DNA of 64,000 nt from UBA6926 sp045562535 (GCA_045562535.1 JBJKVP010000006.1:88981-152980), one strand, 5' to 3'. Numbered from the stretch's first letter, positions 1 through 8,849 are shown. The notes: generated by a model from the letters alone, not told the origin. Translations and numbers: made by a program.

Positions 1-478
1 CGGGGTGGAATATGAAAGCGTACATAAACCCTATGCCAATTTTGTTTATACACTCAGCTACCCCTTCCGGCCCTAGATCAATCTTCACTCCCATTGATTC
101 AAGTAAATCACCAGAGCCACATTTCGAAGAAATGGCTCTCCCACCGTGTTTTGCGACTCTAATTTGGGCTGAAGCTGCAACTATCGCGGAAGCAGTGGAA
201 ACGTTAAAGGTTTCGGAGCCATCTCCACCAGTGCCACAAGTGTCTAATAAATTCATTGGATCACTGATTTCAGGAGTTAATGATTTTTCGCGCATGACCA
301 TTGCCAAACCAGATATTTCGTCCGAGGTTTCCCCCTTCATTCGAAGTGCTACTAAGAATGATGCTGTCTGTGCATTTGTTGCAGATCCGTTCATTATTGA
401 TTCAGCTGCTTCTACCATCTGCTTTTGGCTTAAAGACTTTCCTTGAAGTAAATGATCAATGCATTCTTTTATTTCCAT
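1..478 (-). CDS. trpD: Anthranilate phosphoribosyltransferase TrpD (C-terminus off the window)
   Basis: Transfers phosphoribose from PRPP to anthranilate in the cytoplasmic tryptophan pathway. The minus strand is open from an ATG at 476-478 to the window edge, giving 159 residues of a family usually about 340 long. The helical N-terminal domain is followed by the PRPP/anthranilate signatures: LLDTCGTGGDGSETFNVST, then AKHGGRAISSKCGSGDLLE, then FMYAFIFHP at the truncated end, all in the order and spacing of TrpD. A GAGG lies a few bases before the start. It is divergent from nadX with about 120 bases between them. The family call is firm; the missing C-terminal half is only a consequence of the window boundary. 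Confidence 0.95.
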   Translation of the reverse strand, partial: MEIKECIDHLLQGKSLSQKQMVEAAESIMNGSATNAQTASFLVALRMKGETSDEISGLAMVMREKSLTPEISDPMNLLDTCGTGGDGSETFNVSTASAIVAASAQIRVAKHGGRAISSKCGSGDLLESMGVKIDLGPEGVAECINKIGIGFMYAFIFHP

Positions 479-598
479 AACTGACCTCGATTTTCTTCGC
501 CTGTACTCCATCTAATTGGGAATAGAGGATTAAAAATGGCGTATTTAGTATACTCCGTTTACTCTTCATAAATATGATTTTTTTTAAAGAGGTGAATT

Positions 599-1402
599 TT
601 GAAGGTAGGAATTGTTGGTATTGGCTCAATAGGCGGTAAAGTTGCAAAAGAATTAGATAACGGAAAGATCCCTGGTATTGAACTGGTAGCTCTTTCTGCA
701 AGAAATAAAGATCGCTTAGAAACTTTTTCGAAAGAACTTAGTAGTCCTGTTGAGATAGGAGATTTAAACAGCTGGGTTACCGGCTGTGATTTGGTTATCG
801 AAGCTTCTGGTGCAGCGACTGTCGATGAGATAGTTCGCACTTCAATATCTAATGGAAAAGATGTAATGATTTTAAGTGTCGGAGCGTTAATTGAGAACGA
901 ACGATTGATGAAAGTAGCTCAAGAAGCTAATAAACGAATTCATATTCCATCAGGGGCTATAGCTGGGTTAGACGGAATCAAAGCAGCGGCACTAAGCGAG
1001 ATACAAGAAGTTAAAATAATTAATCGAAAACCACCAAGTGCGTTGATGGGAGCTCCAGGGGCAGATATTGCTCCAGTAAACCTAGATTCGATAACCAAAC
1101 CCTATACATTATTTTCTGGTACCGTTGCTGAAGGGTACCGATTGTTTCCAGCAAATGTGAATGTCGCCGTAGCTGTCAGCTTAGCTGGCATAGGCGTAGA
1201 GAAGACGAAAATGGAGGTAGTTGCTGACCCTGATATTAGTGTAAATATACATGAAATCATGCTTGATTCTTCTATAGGCCGCATGCATCTTTACATTGAA
1301 GGAAAAGCATCAGATGAAAATCCGCGTACCAGTGCATCTACGCCCTTTTCAGTTTTATCGTATCTGAGACAGATGGTATCTACTATAAGAGTCGGTACTT
1401 AA
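599..1402 (+). CDS. nadX: L-aspartate dehydrogenase (NadX type)
   Basis: Probably oxidises L-aspartate to iminoaspartate with NAD(P)+, feeding quinolinate and NAD synthesis in place of NadB. At 267 residues it has the usual family length. The N-terminus is a Rossmann fold with GIGSIGGKVA at about residues 6-15. LVIEASGAATVDEI, the HIPSGAIAGLDGIKAA segment and FPANVNVAVAVSLAGIG are the conserved blocks of the aspartate dehydrogenase family. The start is TTG, supported by AGAGGTGA just upstream. No nadA or nadC is visible nearby, so the role in NAD synthesis rests on family knowledge only. Its closest neighbour, trpD, is on the other strand. Confidence 0.85.
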   Translation: MKVGIVGIGSIGGKVAKELDNGKIPGIELVALSARNKDRLETFSKELSSPVEIGDLNSWVTGCDLVIEASGAATVDEIVRTSISNGKDVMILSVGALIENERLMKVAQEANKRIHIPSGAIAGLDGIKAAALSEIQEVKIINRKPPSALMGAPGADIAPVNLDSITKPYTLFSGTVAEGYRLFPANVNVAVAVSLAGIGVEKTKMEVVADPDISVNIHEIMLDSSIGRMHLYIEGKASDENPRTSASTPFSVLSYLRQMVSTIRVGT

Positions 1403-1427
1403 TAAAATAATATTGCACTTGGTATAT

Positions 1428-3179
1428 TTAAGGTCTTTTGAGTCTCACATCTATTATTGCTGATATGCCGTTTCGCGTTTGTGATAGACCTCTCTTTATT
1501 GCATCCTTGATTTCGTTTGGATCTTCTATGGTTTCTCCATATGCTCCGGATGCTTTGGCTAAGTCGGCATAGTTGGGTGATGGGGATATATCTAACCCAG
1601 GAAAAGTATTTATGCGCTTCGCCGCACTTTCTGGGTAAAATTTTTGTAAAGACCGCCGAGTAGAAAAGTGCTCACTGTTATTAAAAATTATTGTTAAAAA
1701 CGGTGTTTGGTATTTCATGGAAGCCCATATAGCAGAAGTGGGTGCTCCATAAACAAATGCTCCATCGCCGACTAAAGCTATAACATCTTTCTCTGGTGCA
1801 GCTAACTTCACTCCTACAGCTGCACCTATTGCCCATCCAAGACTAGCACCACCACTAACTAGAAAGTCGCCATTTGCGTTTCGTGGCAATATATTATGCA
1901 CTCGAGGTCTATTAGTGACCGTTTCCTCTAAAATAATACTATTCTCTGGTAATTCTTCTGCGATGCACCGTATTAACCATTTTGGGTCGATGGGATTCTC
2001 TTCGGATAACTTTATATCTTCCTGTAGAAGACGGGTTTGCCTTACTTCGTTATTTCGCTTTGTTTCAGCTTTTCTGACAGTGATTTTCTCCTGGTCATCT
2101 TCGTCCATGTTTTTTTGTAAGGATTCTAAGAGTTGATCCAGAGCTTTTGAAGAATCTGCTTGTAGAACAATATTCGCAGGGAACAATAGGAGGGGCATCG
2201 ATTCTTTGACTGGCTCGATATCTATAGAAGCAATATAAGCCTCATCTTTGGGATGAGCCTCTGCAGGTATCCAAGGTACGTCACAGTCTATTATTAGGAT
2301 CATATCAGCGTTTTCTATGTGTTGTTCTGAGCTCATCCCTACCCAGGCTGGATGATCACTAGGAAAACCAAAACTTGTTGGAGTTGTTGTAACTTGAACG
2401 CCACAAATATCTGCGATTTTCTCTAATGAAGAGACTGAAACTTTGTTTCGTCCCGACCGACCCACGATAATAAGTGGGGAATCTGCTTCGAGCATTTTTC
2501 GAGCTATTTTGTCGATCGATTCTTGATCAGCTTGAGGAGTTATAGACATAGGATGTTTATTGGGTGATGGGAATTTTACACTACTAATTTTTTGCATCAA
2601 AGATTCTCTTGGTACAACTAAGTATACTGGCCCCGCAGGTTCGTTAGTTGCAACCTGCAAAGCTCGATTTATAACCACGCCCGTTGTTTCTGCGTTCCGT
2701 AGTTCATAATCCCATTTCGTGAAGGTTCTCACTATTCCAGCTTGATCTCTTTGCTCTTGTATCCAGTGTATGGGGAGGTCTCGCCCTCCAGGAACTTCGT
2801 TAAGGAAAGTTAGAGGAGATCTCCCCGCTACTATTAACATGGCAGCGCGCGATCGTTGCGCATTGTGTAGGGCACCACCTAATTGAGCTGTTCCAGCATC
2901 AACGTGAACTAGCACGGCTTGTGGTTTACCGGTAATTTGATAATATCCATGTGCTGCTGAAAGCCCCATAGATTCGTCAAGACACAAAATAACTTCCGGT
3001 ACTTTTTCTCCACTCTCAATTTTTCTTGCTAGTGCTTCTTGAACAGGGAATGTGTCAGTACCAGAATTGATGAATATATATTCGACCCCGTACATTATCA
3101 GTGCTTCAACAAAGGCATCTGCGCCTTCATCTACATGAACATCTATATAAGTTGAAGAAATGCTTTTCTTATCATCCAT
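1428..3179 (-). CDS. Thiamine-pyrophosphate-dependent enzyme, acetolactate synthase/decarboxylase-like
   Basis: A 583-residue protein with the three-domain layout of TPP decarboxylases and acetolactate synthase large subunits. The N-terminal pyrimidine-binding domain carries the probable catalytic Glu in CLDESMGLSAAHGY, the central domain is Rossmann-like (LIIVGRSGRNKVS), and the C-terminal PP domain has the metal/TPP motif starting GDGAFVYG and ending IIFNN. The substrate cannot be read from sequence. It is not a clear IlvB: no ilvN or other branched-chain genes are near, and the usual FAD-site features are not evident. The ATG at 3177-3179 is preferred over an upstream TTG because AGGAG lies 9 bases before it. 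It is convergent with nadX. Confidence 0.8.
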   Translation of the reverse strand: MDDKKSISSTYIDVHVDEGADAFVEALIMYGVEYIFINSGTDTFPVQEALARKIESGEKVPEVILCLDESMGLSAAHGYYQITGKPQAVLVHVDAGTAQLGGALHNAQRSRAAMLIVAGRSPLTFLNEVPGGRDLPIHWIQEQRDQAGIVRTFTKWDYELRNAETTGVVINRALQVATNEPAGPVYLVVPRESLMQKISSVKFPSPNKHPMSITPQADQESIDKIARKMLEADSPLIIVGRSGRNKVSVSSLEKIADICGVQVTTTPTSFGFPSDHPAWVGMSSEQHIENADMILIIDCDVPWIPAEAHPKDEAYIASIDIEPVKESMPLLLFPANIVLQADSSKALDQLLESLQKNMDEDDQEKITVRKAETKRNNEVRQTRLLQEDIKLSEENPIDPKWLIRCIAEELPENSIILEETVTNRPRVHNILPRNANGDFLVSGGASLGWAIGAAVGVKLAAPEKDVIALVGDGAFVYGAPTSAIWASMKYQTPFLTIIFNNSEHFSTRRSLQKFYPESAAKRINTFPGLDISPSPNYADLAKASGAYGETIEDPNEIKDAIKRGLSQTRNGISAIIDVRLKRP

Positions 3180-3246
3180 ATTAACCAACTCCTATAAAAT
3201 CGAACCTGTAAACATCATACCATTCGCTACAATCCGTCAATTAATA

Positions 3247-3323
<77 letters not shown>

Positions 3324-3423
3324 ACATTGGTTATATTAAACCTATAATTGGGTAATTCCTATTGGTACTTATATTATCTATGCCCCAGATGTTCCATGTA
3401 CCTTATCGATGTTAAGAGCTCTT

Positions 3424-4194
3424 TTATAAGACTCCTTGAATTATCAGGCGTGATCCCATCACCAGAAAAGCAACCAAAAGAATTTTACGGAATGTATCTT
3501 GTGGTACCTTCTTTCGTATTAATTCTCCTATTCTGAATCCTATTAGTGTAATTATTAAACCTATTAGTGACTGTAGAGCTGTCTCAATGTTTAAAATGCC
3601 CGATATAAATAACCCGAGTGCTAAAGGTAAAGACCCTGATAAAAATAAGAAACCCGTGATACTAATAAATTCATCTCTCGAATAGTTCTTGCTTATCAAA
3701 TACATGACTACAGGCGGAGCCCAAATTGAACTTAACCCTCCTAGTATTCCTGCGCTTAAACCAAGGGGAACATGCCATTTATAACTGCTACCTACGGGCA
3801 TTTTTATGCCAAACATTGTTTGTAACGAGAAAATTACCATGGCAAATCCTATTGTCATGGTTAATAAAGATTGGGGGTACGAGGTTATAAACATTGAAGT
3901 AATTAAAATACTTATCATTATTGATAGCGAAAAATACTTATACGTAATCGCGACCCTTAAGGGGTTTGGGGATCGAATATATTGGGCAAAATTTGTCACG
4001 AAGATTGGGATTGTTAGTAAAGGTATTGCGGCTGTAGGTTCCATTACTAGTGTGAGTAGAGCCATTACAGTTGTTGGTAACCCCATACCAAGGAATCCTT
4101 TTATGATTCCTGCGACTAGAAACGTTGATATTAAAAAGACGAGTATTACAGGGTTTGCAGTGGGCAAGAATAGGTTTAGATATTCCATGTCCAA
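3424..4194 (-). CDS. TauE/SafE family membrane transporter
   Basis: A 256-residue, very hydrophobic protein with about eight predicted membrane helices and the family's early motif (GIIKGFLGMGLPTTVMALL, about residues 29-47) and internal repeat (LSAGILGGLSSIWAPPVVMYL). Members export sulfite, sulfoacetate or other organic anions; the substrate here is unknown. The TTG start at 4194 has GGAG 7 bases upstream and fits better than the ATG two codons later. It is a single-gene unit flanked by an intact tRNA-Arg and a copy of the tRNA 5' half, suggesting it arrived by site-specific insertion at the tRNA. No integrase remains. Confidence 0.85.
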   Translation of the reverse strand: MDMEYLNLFLPTANPVILVFLISTFLVAGIIKGFLGMGLPTTVMALLTLVMEPTAAIPLLTIPIFVTNFAQYIRSPNPLRVAITYKYFSLSIMISILITSMFITSYPQSLLTMTIGFAMVIFSLQTMFGIKMPVGSSYKWHVPLGLSAGILGGLSSIWAPPVVMYLISKNYSRDEFISITGFLFLSGSLPLALGLFISGILNIETALQSLIGLIITLIGFRIGELIRKKVPQDTFRKILLVAFLVMGSRLIIQGVL

Positions 4195-4222
4195 TTTATC
4201 TCTCCAAAACTAAAATATCGAA

Positions 4223-4258
4223 TCCGAAGACCGATGCTCTAAACCGCTGAGCTACGGG
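4223..4258 (-). pseudogene. 5'-half copy of tRNA-Arg (pseudo-tRNA, possible attachment-site remnant)
   Basis: Thirty-five of 36 bases match 3285-3320 of the intact tRNA-Arg in the same orientation. The copy covers most of the 5' acceptor strand, the D arm, the 5' anticodon stem and the anticodon loop, and identity stops at the 3' edge of that loop. The acceptor end differs (CCC for GCG). There is no T arm, so it cannot be a functional tRNA. Such half-copies are typical footprints of tyrosine-recombinase integration at a tRNA. Confidence 0.8.
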
Positions 4259-4383
4259 GGCCCCGATTTCTGCTTAATTATCCTATAATGTTTTTGACGT
4301 GATGAACAATATTTATCCGTAGCTTTTTTCGTAGCTATTGATATCAGGTGCAATATTTTTGGCAAATCTTAGATGGAGGGGAA

Positions 4384-5370
4384 ATGGCCATTTTAGTGAC
4401 CGGTGGGACCGGATTTATAGGTAGCAACATTATAAAAACTCTTGCTAGAAAAGGCCATAGCATTGTTTCTTTTGATCTGGTTTCTCCAGACCAACTGATG
4501 CAGAGCTATCTTGAACCTTGGCAAGATCAGATCCAATATGTTCAAGGCGATATTCTAAAAGAGCAAGACCTTGAAAAAATAACAGACTTGGGTATTACTA
4601 AGATTGTGCATGCAGCTGTATTCACTGGAATCCTCCCTAAAATTGAAAGTGCTCAGGCTCGTTCAATCGTAAATATTAATGTTTTAGGGACCACTAATTT
4701 ACTTGAACTAGCTCGAAAGATATCTCTGGAAAGGTTTTTATATATTAGCTCGGGAGCGGTATATGGAACAGGCAGGTCACCGGATGAGATTTTACATGAG
4801 GAGAGCCAGGTAAACCCTGATAATCTTTACTCTATGACTAAGTATGCGAGTGAACTACTTACAAAAAGGTATAGCGAACTTTTCGACTTTAATAGTGTGA
4901 GTGTTCGGCTAAGTGGACCATACGGACCTATGGAAAAAATTACTGGGCATAGAGTGAATCAATCTCTGATCAAAAATTGGGTTGGCCAGGCATTAAGAGG
5001 GGAACCTATAGAAATAGATGATCAATCCATAAAGTATGAAGCGACGTATGTTATGGATATTGCTGAAGGTATTGCTGCAATATTAGATTCTCCCTCACTT
5101 TCTTATGATGTTTATAACAATGCTTCAGGAAAACAAAGTACATTTGGGGAAATACTAATGGTGCTGAAGGAATTATGCCCTGGATTAGAGGTAAAAGAAG
5201 TTTTGTTTGCTGAAGAACTTCATGCTATGCCAAAAGGGAGAGATAATTTGACTGATATAACTAGACTTAAGGAAGATGTGGGGTTTGTACCCCAATTTGG
5301 GCTTAACGAGGGAATAGCAGATTATCTTGAATGGCACCGAACTTATAAAATAGCGGGAACTACTTTTTAA
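4384..5370 (+). CDS. NAD-dependent epimerase/dehydratase (extended SDR)
   Basis: Cytoplasmic 328-residue extended short-chain dehydrogenase. It has the N-terminal NAD motif TGGTGFIGSNI (about residues 6-16), the DILK acidic/adenine-binding region, the HAAVFTGI stretch, a catalytic Ser in LYISSGAVYG, and YSMTKYASE supplying Tyr and Lys of YxxxK. The C-terminal half resembles nucleotide-sugar epimerases, but no sugar gene cluster is adjacent and the substrate is unknown. ATG 4384 follows GGAGGGG; the 12 extra in-frame codons upstream lack a ribosome-binding site. It is convergent with the selenoprotein-like thioredoxin gene, 10 bases apart. Confidence 0.85.
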   Translation: MAILVTGGTGFIGSNIIKTLARKGHSIVSFDLVSPDQLMQSYLEPWQDQIQYVQGDILKEQDLEKITDLGITKIVHAAVFTGILPKIESAQARSIVNINVLGTTNLLELARKISLERFLYISSGAVYGTGRSPDEILHEESQVNPDNLYSMTKYASELLTKRYSELFDFNSVSVRLSGPYGPMEKITGHRVNQSLIKNWVGQALRGEPIEIDDQSIKYEATYVMDIAEGIAAILDSPSLSYDVYNNASGKQSTFGEILMVLKELCPGLEVKEVLFAEELHAMPKGRDNLTDITRLKEDVGFVPQFGLNEGIADYLEWHRTYKIAGTTF

Positions 5371-5380
5371 GTTACATATT

Positions 5381-5866
5381 TTAGTTCTTGATTAACTTGG
5401 TTATGGAAACAGCATCTGGTTGTGCTCCTGTTTGTCGCCATAATTCATTTCCTTTCTCATCAAAGACTAAAACTGCAGGGACAAGTTGGATTTCATAATC
5501 CTCTCTAATTTTTCTGCCAGACTCAGTATTGATGTCTACTCGAATAAACTGAGCTTTAGACTCCAGTTCTTTTTCTAGCCGGTCCAAGAGCGGCTTGGCT
5601 GAAAGGCATCCTAGTCAACGATTTGAATAAAATGAAACTACCACCTTATCGCCCCCTCCAACGAGGGTTTCAAAATCTTGGGATTTTTGTAGGGAACTAC
5701 TGTTGCTGCTTAAACTGATTTGAAGAAAACTTAAGCTTACTATAGCAATCAATAGGATGCCCCATTTCCAAATACTTCCTCCATCTAATTTCAACAATAC
5801 AATAACGATGAACGCGATAATGAAACCAGAAACTATCAGGAACGAATTTTCGTTAAGCGTATTCAT
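5381..5866 (-). CDS. Membrane-anchored thioredoxin-fold protein with in-frame TGA (probable selenocysteine, UxxC)
   Basis: One reading frame runs from ATG 5866 to the stop at 5381 and is interrupted only by TGA at 5615-5617. Read through, it gives 161 residues. Two hydrophobic N-terminal segments (about 9-24 and 34-50) are followed by a thioredoxin core: VVVSFYSNR, then the TGA, then LGCLSAKPLLDRLEKEL, then FIRVDINTESG and LVPAVLVFDEKG, including the cis-Pro region. Codon 84, the TGA, falls exactly where the first Cys of the thioredoxin CxxC belongs, and the second Cys is intact at residue 87. UGA-for-Cys at this position is the standard signature of bacterial selenocysteine thioredoxins. There is no frameshift and the downstream part keeps all family features, so decay is less likely. 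No selA, selB, selC or selD is in the window. Inferred role: thiol/selenol redox at the membrane. The 80-residue gene at 5881-6123 is 14 bases upstream. Confidence 0.75.
5575..5617 (-). promoter_or_regulatory. Candidate bacterial SECIS hairpin after the TGA codon
   Basis: On the minus strand, just 3' of the TGA, CCAAG and CTTGG (5594-5598 and 5584-5588) form a perfect 5-bp stem around a 5-base loop. It can be read as a 4-bp stem with a 7-base loop whose first base is G. The apical loop starts about 22 bases after the TGA, within the spacing known for bacterial SECIS elements. CTAG at 5611-5614 can also pair with CTAG at 5575-5578 as an outer helix. This was judged by eye; no folding or SECIS search was run. 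Confidence 0.5.
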
Positions 5867-5880
5867 AATGAATTTGGATT

Positions 5881-6123
5881 TTATCGATTATTACTGTTGT
5901 TATTTTCAGCAATGACATCGAGTAAAGCTAGAGCAGCGGCTTGAATTTGTGCCTCCATCTCAACATGTGTATCCCCATGCTCTTCTCTTCCATGACGATC
6001 TCGAGCATGAGCGAAAGGATCATATGTAGGGCTCTGAGGTTCTAAACGTTGCTGGTTTGCCTGTGTTTGTGCAAAGAGAAATTCCTTAAACTTTAGTTCT
6101 AATTCTTTTCTGGATAATGTCAT
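5881..6123 (-). CDS. Small hypothetical protein upstream of the thioredoxin gene
   Basis: An 80-residue, charged, apparently soluble protein that I do not recognise. The N-terminal half is helical and charged (RKELELKFKEFLFAQTQ), the middle is Pro/His/Asp-rich (around DPFAHARDRHGREEHGD), and a second helix (MEAQIQAAALALLDVIAE) ends in an Asn-rich tail. GGAGAGC precedes the ATG at 6121-6123. It lies 14 bases before the probable selenoprotein on the same strand, so the two are probably co-transcribed. The histidines and acidic residues might bind metal, but that is a guess. Confidence 0.6.
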   Translation of the reverse strand: MTLSRKELELKFKEFLFAQTQANQQRLEPQSPTYDPFAHARDRHGREEHGDTHVEMEAQIQAAALALLDVIAENNNSNNR

Positions 6124-6183
6124 AAGTGCTCTCCTTTTTACATTTATATTTGTTGTGTATAAAAAAGTTTTAATTCAAAAGGG

Positions 6184-6259
6184 GGTGGGCGATGGGATTC
6201 GAACCCACGATCACCAGAGCCACAATCTGGAGCCTTAAACCAGCTTGGCCACGCCCACC
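6184..6259 (-). tRNA. tRNA-His (GUG anticodon)
   Basis: Complete cloverleaf on the minus strand: D arm GGCCAAGCTGGTTTAAGGC, anticodon stem CCAGA/TCTGG with loop TTGTGGC (anticodon GTG), and T arm with GGTTCGAATCC. The acceptor stem has eight pairs (GGTGGGCG with CGCCCACC), giving the extra G-1:C73 pair that identifies bacterial tRNA-His. CCA is not encoded (CCC follows). Confidence 0.96.
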
Positions 6260-6401
6260 GCGATATAATTACATAGACGTAAGGCGTTTCTCAGTCTAAC
6301 AATGGTTTAAATAGGGAGCAACAGTAAATTTTTTTTAACCATGCCCTTATAATCAAAACAACCAACAGTTCAGAATGTTTTTGAATAAACAGGGGGTTAA
6401 C

Positions 6402-7472
6402 TTGGTAGAATCCACAAATGGTAGATTAACAAACGCATTAAACATTATAAAAGATAAGGATATTCAATCGGGTGTTCTAATCCTATCTGGGGTAGAACCT
6501 TTCCAAGTAGACCCAAGAGTTTCAACCTATATCGAGTTGCCGCTTACACATAACAACACGGAACACGTTATGAGTCGATATCCAACGCAATGGAGGATAC
6601 AGCTCTTGAATGGCAAGGAAATCAAACAAGATCATTTAACGAGAGAAACACTTAATACTAATAAATGGGATTTTATTCATATCCCAGCAGTTTCATGGGA
6701 AGACAACTACAAGGATATGCGTACTTTGATCGAAGTTATCAGAAAACTGCGTGCACCTGATGGCTGTCCATGGGATAGGTCTCAGACCCATGAAACCTTG
6801 GCACCTTATCTGTTGGAAGAGACGTACGAAGTATTAGAAGAAATCGACAATGATAATTCTAAAGGGATTAAAGAAGAACTCGGAGATATATTGTTACAAG
6901 TTGTTTTACATTCTGATATCGCAGAGGAGTCTGGAAACTTTGATATTTTTGACGTCATAGACTCTTTGATAAAAAAACTTGTTTTTCGTCATCCACATGT
7001 TTTTGGTAATGACGATGTAGAAACACCTTCGGATGCAGAAGAGAAATGGGAGTCAATAAAAAGTAAAGAAAGACAAGGAGCATCCATAATGGAGGGTCTT
7101 CCAAGAGAATTACCGGCCTTATTATATGCTCAGCGAATGCAAAATCGAGCATCTAATGTTGGATTTGATTGGGAAACGGTAACCGGAGTTTTGGATAAAT
7201 TAGTAGAAGAAGTAGAGGAATACAGGCAAGCTACCTCAGATGTCGATAAGACAAAAGAGTTTGGAGATATTATTTTTACGTTGGTTAATTTAGGGCGTCA
7301 CTTGAAGATTGATGTAGAGAAATCCCTTAGATCTTCAAACAACCGTTTTCTTGAAAGATTCAAATTAATGGAAGGGTTACTGGAACGCGATGGTCTTAGT
7401 ATTCATGATACAGATGGGCGAAAATTAGAGGAATATTGGGAGATCAGCAAAGGTATTCTAAATGAACCATAG
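6402..7472 (+). CDS. mazG: Nucleoside triphosphate pyrophosphohydrolase MazG with N-terminal extension
   Basis: Hydrolyses (d)NTPs to NMP and PPi, a house-cleaning enzyme. The last 255 or so residues are a classical double-domain MazG: RKLRAPDGCPWDRSQTHETL, then the metal-binding EETYEVLEEI and EELGDIL, and a second copy with EEVEEYRQA and KEFGDIIF. The first 100 or so residues are not MazG. They may be a worn tetrapyrrole-methylase-type domain, since such fusions exist in YabN-like proteins, but no methylase motif is visible. The TTG start at 6402 has GGGGG 6 bases upstream; the earlier in-frame ATG at 6375 has no ribosome-binding site. It stands alone between tRNA-His and an MFS gene. Confidence 0.88.
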   Translation: MVESTNGRLTNALNIIKDKDIQSGVLILSGVEPFQVDPRVSTYIELPLTHNNTEHVMSRYPTQWRIQLLNGKEIKQDHLTRETLNTNKWDFIHIPAVSWEDNYKDMRTLIEVIRKLRAPDGCPWDRSQTHETLAPYLLEETYEVLEEIDNDNSKGIKEELGDILLQVVLHSDIAEESGNFDIFDVIDSLIKKLVFRHPHVFGNDDVETPSDAEEKWESIKSKERQGASIMEGLPRELPALLYAQRMQNRASNVGFDWETVTGVLDKLVEEVEEYRQATSDVDKTKEFGDIIFTLVNLGRHLKIDVEKSLRSSNNRFLERFKLMEGLLERDGLSIHDTDGRKLEEYWEISKGILNEP

Positions 7473-7586
7473 TTTCCTAATGGAATGATCAAGCGATTGT
7501 TTAGGAATTTACAAGTGTTCATTATTTAGTGTTAGAATGACTGGTCGCAAGTTTTACATTAATTTTTCTTTGAGTACTAATATCAT

Positions 7587-8849
7587 ATGACCTCCAATAT
7601 CGAGTCGTCCGCTGAAGAAAGCCCCAAGGTAGGTGCATTCGAATCATTTAAGTCGTGGAACTATACTTATTTTTGGCTCGCTTCCTTATTGTCCATAACA
7701 TCATTTTTTATGTTGATGATCGCAAGAGGCTGGCTTGTATTCGATATGACGGGATCTGCGAGTATGGTCGGCTATGTTTCAGCAGTCGCGCAGACTCCCT
7801 CTCTCGTTTTGTCGGTTTTTGGAGGGGTAATCGCTGACAGATTTGATCGCAAAAAAGTCCTATTATTGAATGAAGCCATTAATTTCACAATACTTCTAAT
7901 TTTGGCCATTTTGGTGGCTACTGATGTCGTAGAGGTTTGGCATTTGATGCTACTTGGACTAATTAATGGTATTACTTTCTCTCTTGCTTTCCCTGCTCGC
8001 GCTGCCATTGTTCCAAGTTTAGTTCCACCCCGAAATATAGCTAATGCCGTCGCTTTATCTTCGATCATGTTTAGCGGAGCTCAGCTTATAGGTCCACCTA
8101 TAGCAGGGTGGCTTATATTAGTTTCTCCTGCCACAGCATTTTTTGCAGCATCAGGATTTGTTGGTGTAGGGATTCCTCTCTTTATGCTTCTTAAGGTTCG
8201 ACAAAGCAATAATGGGTACTCCGCCGCAGATGCATCTGTATTGGAGAATATAAGAGAAGGGGTTAAATTTATAAGAGGTAATTCTCTTATATTAGGACTG
8301 ATGGCACTTGGATTTTTTGTTGTTGTTTTTGGGTTACCCTATCAAACATTTCTCCCAGTTTTTGCTGAAGATATATTAAAAGTAGGCCCTGCCGGCCTAG
8401 GTTACCTAGCAGGTGCAGGAGGTATTGGAGCAATAGCGGGGTCTCTATTAATAGCGGCCTATAATACAGTTAATCAGATGAAGGCGTTTCTTGTCGCTGG
8501 AGCAATAGGTTTAGGCGTATTCATTATTGGCTTTTCACTTTCTGTATCATTTGCTTTGTCCATGGTCCTATCCCTTCTAGCTGGATTGTTTTTCCAACTA
8601 GTGATGACAGGAAACTTTTCGTTAATCCAAGTTTTGGTCCCAGATCAATTACGAGGCAGAGTACTTAGCGTTCGGTTCATTGTGTTTGGTATGACTCCAG
8701 GTGGAATATTAGCAGTCGGTGTTGCGTCTGAACAAATTGGTACTGCGTACGCAACAGCTGCTACCGGAATGATATGCCTTGCTGGAGTGATCCTGTGCTT
8801 ATTGATTTTCCCTTCTTTATACAAAAAAGAACGGAATATAATCGAGTAA
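7587..8849 (+). CDS. MFS transporter, exporter-like (EntS/MFS_3 type)
   Basis: A 420-residue inner-membrane carrier with about 12 helices. The loop 2-3 signature reads GGVIADRFDRKKVLLL (about residues 79-94), and GLINGITFSLAFPARAAIVPSLV is typical of the enterobactin-exporter-like MFS_3 group, which exports siderophores and other small molecules. The second half has the matching LRGRVLSVRFIVFGM segment. The substrate is unknown, and no siderophore or biosynthetic genes are near. It ends one base before the end of the next, convergent MFS gene, so the two share essentially no terminator space. Confidence 0.85.
   Translation: MTSNIESSAEESPKVGAFESFKSWNYTYFWLASLLSITSFFMLMIARGWLVFDMTGSASMVGYVSAVAQTPSLVLSVFGGVIADRFDRKKVLLLNEAINFTILLILAILVATDVVEVWHLMLLGLINGITFSLAFPARAAIVPSLVPPRNIANAVALSSIMFSGAQLIGPPIAGWLILVSPATAFFAASGFVGVGIPLFMLLKVRQSNNGYSAADASVLENIREGVKFIRGNSLILGLMALGFFVVVFGLPYQTFLPVFAEDILKVGPAGLGYLAGAGGIGAIAGSLLIAAYNTVNQMKAFLVAGAIGLGVFIIGFSLSVSFALSMVLSLLAGLFFQLVMTGNFSLIQVLVPDQLRGRVLSVRFIVFGMTPGGILAVGVASEQIGTAYATAATGMICLAGVILCLLIFPSLYKKERNIIE

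Noticed and set aside
12..446. 144-codon plus-strand frame at the left edge
   Set aside because: It is antisense to trpD, whose conserved motifs are all on the minus strand.
5381..5866. Reading the thioredoxin gene as two separate genes or a frameshifted pseudogene
   Set aside because: Both parts are in the same frame, the break is a single TGA at the position of the active-site Cys, and all downstream thioredoxin features are intact.
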